Source: Peptococcaceae bacterium BICA1-8 (GTDB taxonomy: Bacteria > Bacillota > Peptococcia > Peptococcales > BICA1-8). Taken from it: a stretch of 51,171 nucleotides of DNA. The stretch is from NCBI GenBank assembly GCA_000802045.1, contig JUEF01000076.1, positions 1 to 51,171 of the forward strand, in the 5' to 3' direction. The position numbers and the translations under genes are program-made. The notes beneath the pieces were generated by a model, which saw only the letters and a program-made list of their open reading frames with translations, ran no database searches and was not told the origin of the DNA. Position 1 is the first letter of the stretch, and the number at the start of each line of letters is the position of its first letter. Below are positions 26,119-33,427 of the stretch, in pieces.

Positions 26119-26559
26119 ATGGCAACGATAGATCCTTATAAAGCAGGTATGTTTAAAACTAATCCTTATGTGGTTAAGAGAAGTATAAAGGGTGAATTGG
26201 TAGTTGTTTTGGATGGTTATATGGAGAATAGAGGGTTAAAGCTTATCTCGCCTATTTCCCGCTGTATTTTAAAAAATGAAATTCATGAATTACTTTTTAC
26301 AGATGAAATTGATGCAGGTCCTGGAATGAACGTTGACAAAATTTCCTACCTAGGTTTTTTTGAAGTAGAGCAGGGTAGTGTAATGGTGGCTGGCGATGAA
26401 GTCTACTTAAACAATAAACGTATAGGTCATATTGCTGGCTTTGACGAAACACATATGCCAAATCATCTAAATATTATTATGAAGCGTCAGGATAGGCTAA
26501 CAGGAGTAGAATTGGGCTGTAACGTTGGCGATAAAATTTCATTTGAAAAGCCTAAATAA
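26119..26559 (+). CDS. Conserved protein of unknown function, first gene of the catabolic operon
   Basis: A 146-residue soluble protein without signal peptide or TM segment. It is rich in beta-type sequence, with LVVVLDGYMENRGLKLISP, an acidic DEIDAGPGMNVDKISYLGFFE, and GHIAGFDETHMPNHLNI with two His and nearby acidic residues that could bind a metal. I do not recognise a characterised family. GAGGG lies 7 nt before ATG 26119. Its place ahead of RidA and behind the CTCATCAGTGAG promoter ties it to the amino-acid island, perhaps as an accessory or small enzyme subunit. Confidence 0.65.
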   Translation: MATIDPYKAGMFKTNPYVVKRSIKGELVVVLDGYMENRGLKLISPISRCILKNEIHELLFTDEIDAGPGMNVDKISYLGFFEVEQGSVMVAGDEVYLNNKRIGHIAGFDETHMPNHLNIIMKRQDRLTGVELGCNVGDKISFEKPK

Positions 26560-26657
26560 GCATTTATTTTTTACTAGTTCATTGATAATAATTATCGTTA
26601 TCATTGTTCAGTATTTAAAAGTTGAATACTTAAATATTTTTGGAAGGAGGTGTAATA

Positions 26658-27116
26658 GTGAAGTTTGAGGAACGAATTAAAGAATTGGGACTTGAGTTGC
26701 CGGAAGCACCCAAACCGGTAGCAGCATATGTACCCGCAGTTTTAGTTGACAAATATATTTATACTTCTGGGCAAATTCCTTTTGTTAATGGTGAGTTAAA
26801 GTTTAAAGGAAAAATAGGCCAGGAGCTAAACGAGCAAGAAGGATACGAAGCCGCAAAGGTTTGTGCTTTGAACTGTTTAAGTGTAATAAAAGGTGTTATA
26901 GGTGATTTAGACAAAATTGATCAAGTTGTAAAAGTAAATGGTTTTGTGGCCAGTGCAGCAGGCTTTAATATGCAGCCCAAAGTAATTAATGGTGCTTCAG
27001 AGTTAATAGGCCAAATATTTGGTGAGCAAGGACAGCATGCCCGCGCGGCAGTAGGAGTAAATGAACTACCTTTAGATGCTGCCTGTGAGGTTGAGATGAT
27101 AGTGAAGATTAAGTAA
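26658..27116 (+). CDS. RidA/YjgF family imine deaminase (long subtype)
   Basis: A 152-residue member of the RidA family, whose archetype hydrolyses reactive enamine/imine intermediates released by PLP enzymes. DKYIYTSGQIPFVNGELKFKGKIG is the N-terminal strand set, CALNCLSVIKGVIGDLDKI the central helix, and GEQGQHARAAVGVNELPLDAACEVEMI the C-terminal signature with the substrate-binding Arg. The GQHARAAVGVNELP form and the length match the YjgF-like subgroup of about 150 residues rather than the 125-residue archetype. GTG 26658 fits AAGGAGG at 26644-26650. Its position next to a PLP enzyme suggests that imines arise in this pathway. Confidence 0.9.
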   Translation: MKFEERIKELGLELPEAPKPVAAYVPAVLVDKYIYTSGQIPFVNGELKFKGKIGQELNEQEGYEAAKVCALNCLSVIKGVIGDLDKIDQVVKVNGFVASAAGFNMQPKVINGASELIGQIFGEQGQHARAAVGVNELPLDAACEVEMIVKIK

Positions 27117-27157
27117 GGGCTAATTAATAATTGAGAATTGAGAATTAAGAATTAAAG

Positions 27158-27232
27158 ACTAGTGACTAGCCACTAATAACTAAGAACTATCAACTAAATG
27201 ACTAGTTACCAGTCACTAGTAACTAGTCACTA
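27158..27232. repeat. ACTAGT/CCACTA dispersed repeat cluster
   Basis: About 75 bp made of overlapping ACTAG, GTCACTAG, CCACTAA and AACTAAG units, including near-palindromic CACTAGTAACTAGTCACT. It lies between the RidA gene and the ribosome site of the PLP-enzyme gene. Related clusters lie at 20513-20544 and 42533-42565. Confidence 0.7.
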
Positions 27233-27253
27233 AATTAAAAGGAGGAAATTATA

Positions 27254-28714
27254 ATGAGTCCAAAATATAAATTTCTAATGTATAAAGAGCTGCATGCTAA
27301 AACTGCAGAGATATATGCTGATGCTGCTAAGGCTGCAGACGAAATGGGTATACCTAAGGATATTAGAGGATCGTTTGGTTTAACTGGTGCTATCTCAGGT
27401 TGTCCAGCACCATTAAGAAAAGATATTTTGAAAGCGGGAGAAAAAGGTGCTGTTGAAGTAATCCCTCTTGCAAAGATAATGGACGAGATCAGGGAAGTTG
27501 TAAAAGATGTTTATGGTGATGAGTGGGAAGCAGCTGCTACAAGTACCTGTGAAGCTACTCTTTGGACTTCCTTTGATGCTTTATTTACACCTCCCATGCA
27601 GGGCCGGGGTGATAATTATAGAGCAAGATACATAGCTCCTTATGAAAAACATTTACATCACCAAGGTGGTTATGGTCGCCCATTTCCCGGAAAATATAAA
27701 GATATGTTTGCTGACAGAGGCTCAACAGCTGGAGAATTAGGATTCCACGGCAAAAGGCAAAATAATCTTGATACGGTATTTGTTCCTTTAGAGGGAGCTA
27801 AATATGAAGTTCACGGTATTAAACAGTGGCCAGTACCTTTGCTATCTGAAGTAGATCCTGAAGCTTCCATTGAAAGTATTGCTTTACATGCGGAGATTCA
27901 TGAAACAATGCTGACAGGTTTCACTTCATTAGGATATCCATCTCCAGGGTATGGTTATAGTGCTCAGGATGAAGAAGGTACTCCTTTATTGTGCAAATAT
28001 ATTGCTGATTTAGCGCATTCCTATAATGTTCCTTATGTTATAGATAATGCTTGGGGCTTGCCCTTTGTAGGCATTAATCCTACTAAAATTGGCTGTGATG
28101 TAATTACATATAGTATGGATAAGGCTACAGGCGCTGCCACTAGTGGTTTGATTATCGGTAAGGAAGAACCAATGGTACAAATTCGCAGAGCTTTAGGCAT
28201 GCATGGCGACCGTTGGGGAACTCCATCCTCCTATGGTAAGGCTGCTTATGTAACCTTTGACCCGGGTAAAGAGGCTCTCTTAACTCAGCTTCAGGCTCTG
28301 AAAGTATTGAGAGATAATCCTGAAGTATTGACAAAACCCGTTGATGACCTATATGAAATAGTTGTAGAGGAATTTGAGAATATTCCGGCGAAGTTTAAAG
28401 ACGGAATTAAAATTACCAAGGTTTATAATTCTACTGCAGTCGAAGTTAACTATGAAGGCACTTGGAAAAATGGACAAATGGGTATTCCTATTTTCTCAAT
28501 CGAAGATATGTATTCAGGAACAAACCTCTTACAGACTGGTATGACTAAATTCGGTGTTATCCCAACAATTGCCTATGATGCGAATATTTACATTTCACCA
28601 GGTTTAGGTACTTGTGATGAAGATGGACAGTTAATTCCGGAGAAGACTCGTTATGCAGTTAAAGCATTAGTTAAGCTGATTGAAATAGTTTGTAAACATG
28701 CAGGAGTACTGTAA
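27254..28714 (+). CDS. Fold-type I PLP-dependent enzyme of unrecognised family
   Basis: A 486-residue protein with aspartate-aminotransferase fold features. TSTCEATLWTSFDAL near residue 97 could cup the PLP phosphate, YVIDNAWGLPF near 262 supplies the Asp for the pyridine nitrogen, and VITYSMDKATGAATSGLIIG near 285 holds the likely Schiff-base lysine in SMDKATG. A His/Gly-rich segment (EKHLHHQGGYGRPFPGKYKD) near residue 135 and RRALGMHGDRWGTPSS near 320 are distinctive. I cannot assign it to a named aminotransferase, decarboxylase, lyase or racemase group. AAAGGAGG precedes ATG 27254. Neighbouring RidA and FAD genes point to amino-acid or amine turnover, possibly a lyase, transaminase or racemase step. 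Confidence 0.75.
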   Translation: MSPKYKFLMYKELHAKTAEIYADAAKAADEMGIPKDIRGSFGLTGAISGCPAPLRKDILKAGEKGAVEVIPLAKIMDEIREVVKDVYGDEWEAAATSTCEATLWTSFDALFTPPMQGRGDNYRARYIAPYEKHLHHQGGYGRPFPGKYKDMFADRGSTAGELGFHGKRQNNLDTVFVPLEGAKYEVHGIKQWPVPLLSEVDPEASIESIALHAEIHETMLTGFTSLGYPSPGYGYSAQDEEGTPLLCKYIADLAHSYNVPYVIDNAWGLPFVGINPTKIGCDVITYSMDKATGAATSGLIIGKEEPMVQIRRALGMHGDRWGTPSSYGKAAYVTFDPGKEALLTQLQALKVLRDNPEVLTKPVDDLYEIVVEEFENIPAKFKDGIKITKVYNSTAVEVNYEGTWKNGQMGIPIFSIEDMYSGTNLLQTGMTKFGVIPTIAYDANIYISPGLGTCDEDGQLIPEKTRYAVKALVKLIEIVCKHAGVL

Positions 28715-28766
28715 GTCAATAGTGAAATTGTGAAATAGTGCTACAGGTAAACCTAGGTTCAGGTTG

Positions 28767-28786
28767 CGCTTCGCTAGGTTAAGGTT
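28767..28786. repeat. 20-bp repeat, inverted copy of 4-23
   Basis: An exact reverse complement of 4-23. It lies in the 213-bp gap between the PLP-enzyme and FAD-oxidoreductase genes, which is filled with AACCTAGGTT, GGTTAAGG and CTTAATCTTAA-like units. These are partly inverted and could fold into a long imperfect hairpin. No promoter or terminator is obvious in the gap. Confidence 0.7.
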
Positions 28787-28927
28787 AAGAAACCTTTAGA
28801 AATTAACTTAATCTTAATCTTAACCTCAGCCTTAACCTTAGCCTAGGGCAAACTTGGGCACTGTCTCACTTATTCACTTACACACTTAAGTTAAATTTTC
28901 AAAATATTTCCACAAGGAGGAGAAAAG

Positions 28928-30208
28928 ATGCCGAAAGTTGTTGTTGTAGGTGGTGGTTGGTCCGGTGTTGCTGCTGGTCTAGCTGCTAAAAAGGCGGGTG
29001 CTGAGGTATTAGTTTTGGAAAGAGCAGATATGCTTTTAGGGACTGGCTTAGTTGGTGGAATTATGAGAAACAACGGTCGTTTTGTGGCTACTGAGGAATC
29101 AATTGCTATGGGCGCCCATGAACTTTTTGATGCTACAGAAGAAACTGCTCGCCACAAAAACATGGAATTTCCGGGGCATAAACATGCTACCCTTTATGAT
29201 GTAGCAAAAATAGAACCGGCAGTAAGAAAAAAACTTACTGAAGCTGGCGTGGAATTTAAGCTTAAGCAACGAGTAAAGGACGTTAAAATGGATGGCACTA
29301 CCATAACTGCTGTGATTGATGAACAAGGACGAGAATATGAGGCCGATGTATTCGTTGAAACTACTGGTACTGCCGGACCCCAAGGTAACTGTTTAAAATA
29401 TGGTAATGGCTGTGCTATGTGTATACTGCGCTGCCCAACCTTTGGTCCTAGAATTGCTTTAGCTACTAAGTGTGGTGTAGAAGAATTTATGGGCAAAAAG
29501 GCCGATGGTACCTTTGGAGCCATGAGTGGTTCCTGTAAATTGCATATGGAGTCTCTTTCTGAAGAGATTCAAAAACAGCTGTACGCTAAGGGTGTTGCAG
29601 TAGTACCTATTCCTAAGGACCTACAAAAGGAAGGGGCCTTAGAGTCTAAAGCCTGCCAGCAGTATGCGTTAGCTGAATTTAAAGAGAATGTTATTCTTTT
29701 AGATACAGGCCATGCAAAATTAATGTCTCCTTATTATCCTTTGGATACTCTACGGAGAATTCCCGGTTTTGAAAACGCCCGTTATGAGGATCCTTATTCC
29801 GGCGGTATAGGTAATTCCATGCGTTATTTGGCGCTATCCCCACGGGATAATTTCTTGAAAACTAAAGGCTTAGATAATCTTTTCTGTGGTGGAGAAAAGG
29901 CCGGTCTTTTAGTAGGCCACACAGAGGCAATTGTTACAGGTAGTCTAGCTGGTCATAATGCAGTACGTTATGCTTTTGGAAAAGACCTAGTAGAGATTCC
30001 TACTTCTTTAGCTATTGGTGATGCTATTAATTATGTTAAAGAGCAAATGACCACGGAAGAGGGTCTTACTAAAAAATATACCTTTTCCGGTTCAGTATAC
30101 TTTGAGCGCATGAAGGAACTAGGTTTTTATACAACTGACTTGGATGCTATTCGTAAGCGGGTAGCTGAAGCTGGTATGACAGGACTGTATAACCAAAAGG
30201 TGAATTAA
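28928..30208 (+). CDS. FAD-dependent oxidoreductase with Cys-rich insert
   Basis: A 426-residue flavoprotein. VVVVGGGWSGVAAGLAAKKA at the N-terminus is the FAD ADP-binding loop, VLVLERA ends the second strand with the ribose-binding Glu, and DNLFCGGEKAGLLVGHTEAI near residue 318 is the C-terminal FAD motif. The overall plan recalls the GidA/succinate-dehydrogenase-like flavoproteins. A cysteine cluster at C155, C162, C165, C169 and C182 (including CAMCILRC) could bind an iron-sulfur cluster or form a redox disulfide. AAGGAGG precedes ATG 28928. It may oxidise an amine or C-C/C-N bond in the island's pathway, passing electrons to ferredoxin or NAD; this is inference. Confidence 0.8.
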   Translation: MPKVVVVGGGWSGVAAGLAAKKAGAEVLVLERADMLLGTGLVGGIMRNNGRFVATEESIAMGAHELFDATEETARHKNMEFPGHKHATLYDVAKIEPAVRKKLTEAGVEFKLKQRVKDVKMDGTTITAVIDEQGREYEADVFVETTGTAGPQGNCLKYGNGCAMCILRCPTFGPRIALATKCGVEEFMGKKADGTFGAMSGSCKLHMESLSEEIQKQLYAKGVAVVPIPKDLQKEGALESKACQQYALAEFKENVILLDTGHAKLMSPYYPLDTLRRIPGFENARYEDPYSGGIGNSMRYLALSPRDNFLKTKGLDNLFCGGEKAGLLVGHTEAIVTGSLAGHNAVRYAFGKDLVEIPTSLAIGDAINYVKEQMTTEEGLTKKYTFSGSVYFERMKELGFYTTDLDAIRKRVAEAGMTGLYNQKVN

Positions 30209-30248
30209 TAGTAAAATAAACTTTATATTATGTAGGTGCTTTAGCTAC

Positions 30249-30276
30249 AGAAAGACCTGCGGAGCAGGTCTTTCTT
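30249..30276 (+). terminator. Hairpin terminator after the FAD oxidoreductase gene
   Basis: A perfect 12-bp stem AGAAAGACCTGC / GCAGGTCTTTCT with loop GGA, like the hairpin at 30-52. The T tract is part of the stem arm. It suggests that the mutase genes are transcribed separately or as reduced read-through. Confidence 0.65.
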
Positions 30277-30322
30277 ATAATTAATAGGAACTAGAGATTT
30301 TCTTCATATTGGGGGTATATTT

Positions 30323-30568
30323 GTGACTGATGCTTTAAAGAGAGTAATAGATGCTTTGGACGTAGAAACTTTCTTAGTCTGTGAGAGTGAAGAAGAAGGG
30401 AAAAAGCTAGCATTATCTATGATGAAAAACCTGGGCTTTAAGGATGTAGATCTGGTATTTATTGAATTCATTGGTTCGGGGGCTAGGATTAGAGCTAGGG
30501 CATATTTACACCGCCCAGGGGATCAATATGGGTGGTTATTCGCTGAGGAGGTAAAAGTTAATGACTAA
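30323..30568 (+). CDS. Small protein encoded ahead of the B12 mutase, possible subunit
   Basis: An 81-residue soluble protein, predicted alpha/beta: helix LKRVIDALDVETFLV, helix EEEGKKLALSMMKNLG, then two strands DVDLVFIEF and ARIRARAYLHR. The GTG start at 30323 has GGGGG 8 nt upstream. Its last 8 nt overlap the start of the mutase gene, so the two are translationally coupled. It bears no clear likeness to the OraS subunit of D-ornithine aminomutase, although it holds the same genomic place. It may be a small structural or activating subunit of the mutase. No function is established. Confidence 0.7.
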   Translation: MTDALKRVIDALDVETFLVCESEEEGKKLALSMMKNLGFKDVDLVFIEFIGSGARIRARAYLHRPGDQYGWLFAEEVKVND

Positions 30569-32378
30569 AAAGGTTTTGTTATCTCCTTTAGACCCCGTTC
30601 ATGATATAGGATTAAAAATGATAAAGAGGGGTCTTGATGAAGCCGGTCTAGAAACAAAATTACTACCTCCTGATACTCCGGCGGAAGAAATTATTCGTAT
30701 TTGTATGGAAGGAAGCTTTGATACTCTGCTTTTAAGCCGAACCTTAGGTTATGGAGTTGCGGAATTATTAGCCCGCTTTGTAGACTTGGCTGATGCAGCA
30801 GGATTAAGAGAAAATGTCCGTATAGGAATTGGCGGTATGGCTGTCCGACCGGAAATTGCAGCAGAATTGGGCTTTGATGCAGGATTTGGTCCTGGAACTA
30901 CTGTGGAAGAAGCTGTTGCATTTGTGGAGGGAAAAGAATATAGTCCTCAGGAAAATGAAATAAAAAAGGAAAAGGTGGATATTTCATCCCCTTATACTTA
31001 CCAATATAAGAATGAAAAGATAGGTAATCTTCTGAAAAAAATAACCAAACAAATTATAGGCTGGGCCGCGAATAAAACATCACCTGGGGTAGAAAGGGCA
31101 AAGCTTAGAGAAAATGAGTGGGATTATCAGGCCTTTCTAAAGAAAGAGGATGATAGTGAGTTTTATAAACGCTATGCCCAATTATGTGATCAAGTCCCAA
31201 AGGATTTTTATCTTCAGGGAGTAATGCATCCTAAAACCAGAGAGCTTTCAAAGGATGAACTAATCAGTTTAAATACCTATATTAATAATATGCAAAAACA
31301 GATGAGGGTGAAAAAACTGCAGCATACTAGGAAGCTGCCTATAGTCTGGAACCAGTATGGCACAGGCTGTCCCTTTATGGATATTGCCCATGTTAAGGCT
31401 AGTGAGGGTTGGGGAGCTGACGGTGTAGTTCATTTTGACCCTTCTTGGGGAGCTAGAACAGAGGGCTTTTTAAACGGCAACCTCACACATCAGGAAGACG
31501 GTACAGTTATCACACCTAATAATTTATATAGAATTCATAGGATGCTGGAAAAATCCACCTTATGGCAGGTAAGGGCTCATCGGGGTTTAAATACGGCCGA
31601 AACTGTGGTCTTAGCCGGCAAAATAGGTGCAGATTTAACTAAGATAAATATCTGTTATGGGTCATTGGCGGCAGGTACAGATCCTGCCCGTTTAACCATT
31701 GACGCTTTTCATGCCATTAAATATGCTGCTAAATATAAAATGCCCTTTGATGTAGTTACAAACGAGGAATTAACCGGAGTTCCAGCTTATAAAGCCTTTG
31801 CTGGAATGCTGATAGTAGCTGACCTGGCAGTAAGATTGGGAGCTAAGCCTATACTGCAGCCTTTATTTGCCTTCTCACCAGAGGTAATGGTAGGTGGGCA
31901 GATGGATGATAACTATATTGATTTTAATGCTGCCAAAATATATGCTTTAAGAAGTATAGTTGATGCTCCGATTTGGCCAGGGGCACCTATCGGGTTTTTA
32001 ACCCAGACCGAAGATAGGGTGCAATCCTCTCTATCTACAGCCTTGCATGCTCTTTTAGCGGCCAGCTTAGGTGTTGATGCAATATCCATAGCTTCTGCTG
32101 ATGAAGCATACTCAGGAGGACCTATAAGTATACCTTCTAAAATTGATACCTTAAGAGGTGTGGAGGAAAGCTTCAGGTTCTTAGGTCTTGCAGGAATAAA
32201 ACCTACTGAAAATGCCCAAATCTGGCAAGAACAAATGGTTAGAGGGATTGAAAAGGTTCTTTCCCAGGTGGCAGAACAGGGTGATTTTGTTCAATCATTA
32301 TATGACGGTGTTTTAGGGAGCAAAGAAGAAGGGGCCTTCCCTGGTAGGGCCGGATATAATACCGTTCGGGAAGAATAA
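30561..32378 (+). CDS. Single-chain B12-dependent aminomutase-like enzyme, B12 domain at N-terminus
   Basis: A 605-residue protein. Residues 1-125 are a Rossmann B12-binding domain: DPVHDIG gives the cobalt-ligating His14, TLLLSRT follows, and GLRENVRIGIGG with ELGFDAGFGPGT at 102-113 is the signature of the B12 domains of D-lysine 5,6- and D-ornithine 4,5-aminomutase. Residues 170-181 (NKTSPGVERAKL) resemble the TTPSIERSVL segment of OraS/KamD. Residues 255-560 form a TIM barrel; WGADGVVHFDPSWGARTEGF recalls the KamD/OraE barrel. In OraE the B12 domain is C-terminal and in KamDE it is a separate chain, so this order is reversed. The family lysine 11 residues after the His, which holds PLP, is Leu25 here. 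The reaction is probably a radical 1,2-shift of an amino acid; substrate and PLP use are unknown. Confidence 0.75.
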   Translation: MTKKVLLSPLDPVHDIGLKMIKRGLDEAGLETKLLPPDTPAEEIIRICMEGSFDTLLLSRTLGYGVAELLARFVDLADAAGLRENVRIGIGGMAVRPEIAAELGFDAGFGPGTTVEEAVAFVEGKEYSPQENEIKKEKVDISSPYTYQYKNEKIGNLLKKITKQIIGWAANKTSPGVERAKLRENEWDYQAFLKKEDDSEFYKRYAQLCDQVPKDFYLQGVMHPKTRELSKDELISLNTYINNMQKQMRVKKLQHTRKLPIVWNQYGTGCPFMDIAHVKASEGWGADGVVHFDPSWGARTEGFLNGNLTHQEDGTVITPNNLYRIHRMLEKSTLWQVRAHRGLNTAETVVLAGKIGADLTKINICYGSLAAGTDPARLTIDAFHAIKYAAKYKMPFDVVTNEELTGVPAYKAFAGMLIVADLAVRLGAKPILQPLFAFSPEVMVGGQMDDNYIDFNAAKIYALRSIVDAPIWPGAPIGFLTQTEDRVQSSLSTALHALLAASLGVDAISIASADEAYSGGPISIPSKIDTLRGVEESFRFLGLAGIKPTENAQIWQEQMVRGIEKVLSQVAEQGDFVQSLYDGVLGSKEEGAFPGRAGYNTVREE

Positions 32379-32379
32379 T

Positions 32380-33396
32380 ATGGCTGTTATACTAGGTATT
32401 GCGGGAACAGCCAAAAATACAGGTAAAACCACTACTACTAAAGCTATTATGGAAGAGGTGCAGCGGGATAAGAACAGGGTACTGGGCTTAACTAGCATTG
32501 GGTATGATGGTGAGGACGTGGATAATATTACCGGATTACCCAAGCCGAAAATTGAGGTTTGGCCAGGGGCACTAGTAGCTGTAGCTGAGAGAAGTCTTGA
32601 AGTGAGCACAGCCCAAATTGAACTCCTAGAAAAAACCGATATAGCTACACCCTTGGGTAAAGTAATTCTCGGTAGAGTTACTAAAGGTGGCACACTTCTT
32701 ATCGCTGGACCTAATAAAAGTAAAGAATTGCGGAGGGTTTTACCCCTTTTGCAACAGTATGGGGCTAATTTTATTATTGTTGACGGAGCTTTAAACCGAA
32801 TAGCGCCCATGGTTGAGGTGGATAGTTTAATTATAGCTACTGGAGCGGCTAAGACACCTAACATAACTGAGCTTGCTTGGGAAACAAAACATCTTGTGGA
32901 AATCCTCCAATTCCCAGTTTTTAATACACCTAAAAACATGGTCAATATGGGGTCGGTACTGGATATCCAAGCCGCACAAAGGCTATCTGCTTTTCTTTCG
33001 AATAATCAAGGAGTAGTAATTGATGGTGTAATCAGCTCTCAAGGTCTTGAATATTTAATTCAAGTAGGGGAAGAACTTAAGGGAAAGATACTGATTTTAC
33101 CTGATGCCATAAAGCTTATAGTCTGTGGCGAGGTAAGACATATCTATAATCTCCTTTCACGGTTAAAAGAACTTGGTTTAGAAATAGGTGTAAAAAAAGA
33201 AGTTCATGTGACAGCTCTTACTGTAAATCCCTATTACCCCCAATTCCGTTTTTCCTCTAATGATTATCAAGAAGCATATGTGGACCGGAAGCTACTCTTT
33301 CAAACCATCAAGAATAGTGTCAATATCCCCGTATTTGATATAGTTGAAGAAGGGGGCCATAAACTCTACGAGGTAATAGTGGAAAAAGGAATATGA
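32380..33396 (+). CDS. P-loop ATPase, aminomutase reactivase-like (KamB-like)
   Basis: A 338-residue protein. ILGIAGTAKNTGKTTTTKAI at the N-terminus is a Walker A motif of the SIMIBI type, and FIIVDGALNRIAPMVEVD near residue 130 resembles a Walker B region followed by a family-specific Asn-Arg. No signal or TM segment is present. The gene starts 1 nt after the mutase stop codon, so the products are almost certainly made together. Lysine-fermentation clusters encode a reactivase ATPase (KamB) of similar type, which replaces damaged B12 in the aminomutase; I infer the same role here from neighbourhood and motif. The classical MutL/GlmL reactivase fold is not seen. Confidence 0.65.
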   Translation: MAVILGIAGTAKNTGKTTTTKAIMEEVQRDKNRVLGLTSIGYDGEDVDNITGLPKPKIEVWPGALVAVAERSLEVSTAQIELLEKTDIATPLGKVILGRVTKGGTLLIAGPNKSKELRRVLPLLQQYGANFIIVDGALNRIAPMVEVDSLIIATGAAKTPNITELAWETKHLVEILQFPVFNTPKNMVNMGSVLDIQAAQRLSAFLSNNQGVVIDGVISSQGLEYLIQVGEELKGKILILPDAIKLIVCGEVRHIYNLLSRLKELGLEIGVKKEVHVTALTVNPYYPQFRFSSNDYQEAYVDRKLLFQTIKNSVNIPVFDIVEEGGHKLYEVIVEKGI

Positions 33397-33400
33397 ACCT

Positions 33401-33427
33401 AAAAAAACGCCCAAGGGCGTTTTTTTA
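33401..33427. terminator. Bidirectional terminator between convergent genes
   Basis: A perfect 12-bp stem AAAAAAACGCCC / GGGCGTTTTTTT with loop AA, giving a T tail on both strands. It serves the mutase operon on the plus strand and the FNR-like gene on the minus strand. Confidence 0.9.

Noticed and set aside
30209..30322. Cobalamin riboswitch upstream of the mutase genes
   Set aside because: I looked for the conserved B12-box and pseudoknot pattern; the gap is only 114 bp and holds a simple terminator hairpin.
30561..32378. Methylmalonyl-CoA mutase or glutamate mutase
   Set aside because: The HDIG..IKRGLDEAG part resembles any B12 domain, but ELGFDAGFGPGT and the barrel motif GARTEGF point to the aminomutase class.
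30561..32378. Naming the gene oraE or kamD/kamE
   Set aside because: The domain order, length (605 residues) and missing PLP lysine differ from all of these, so a gene symbol would mislead.
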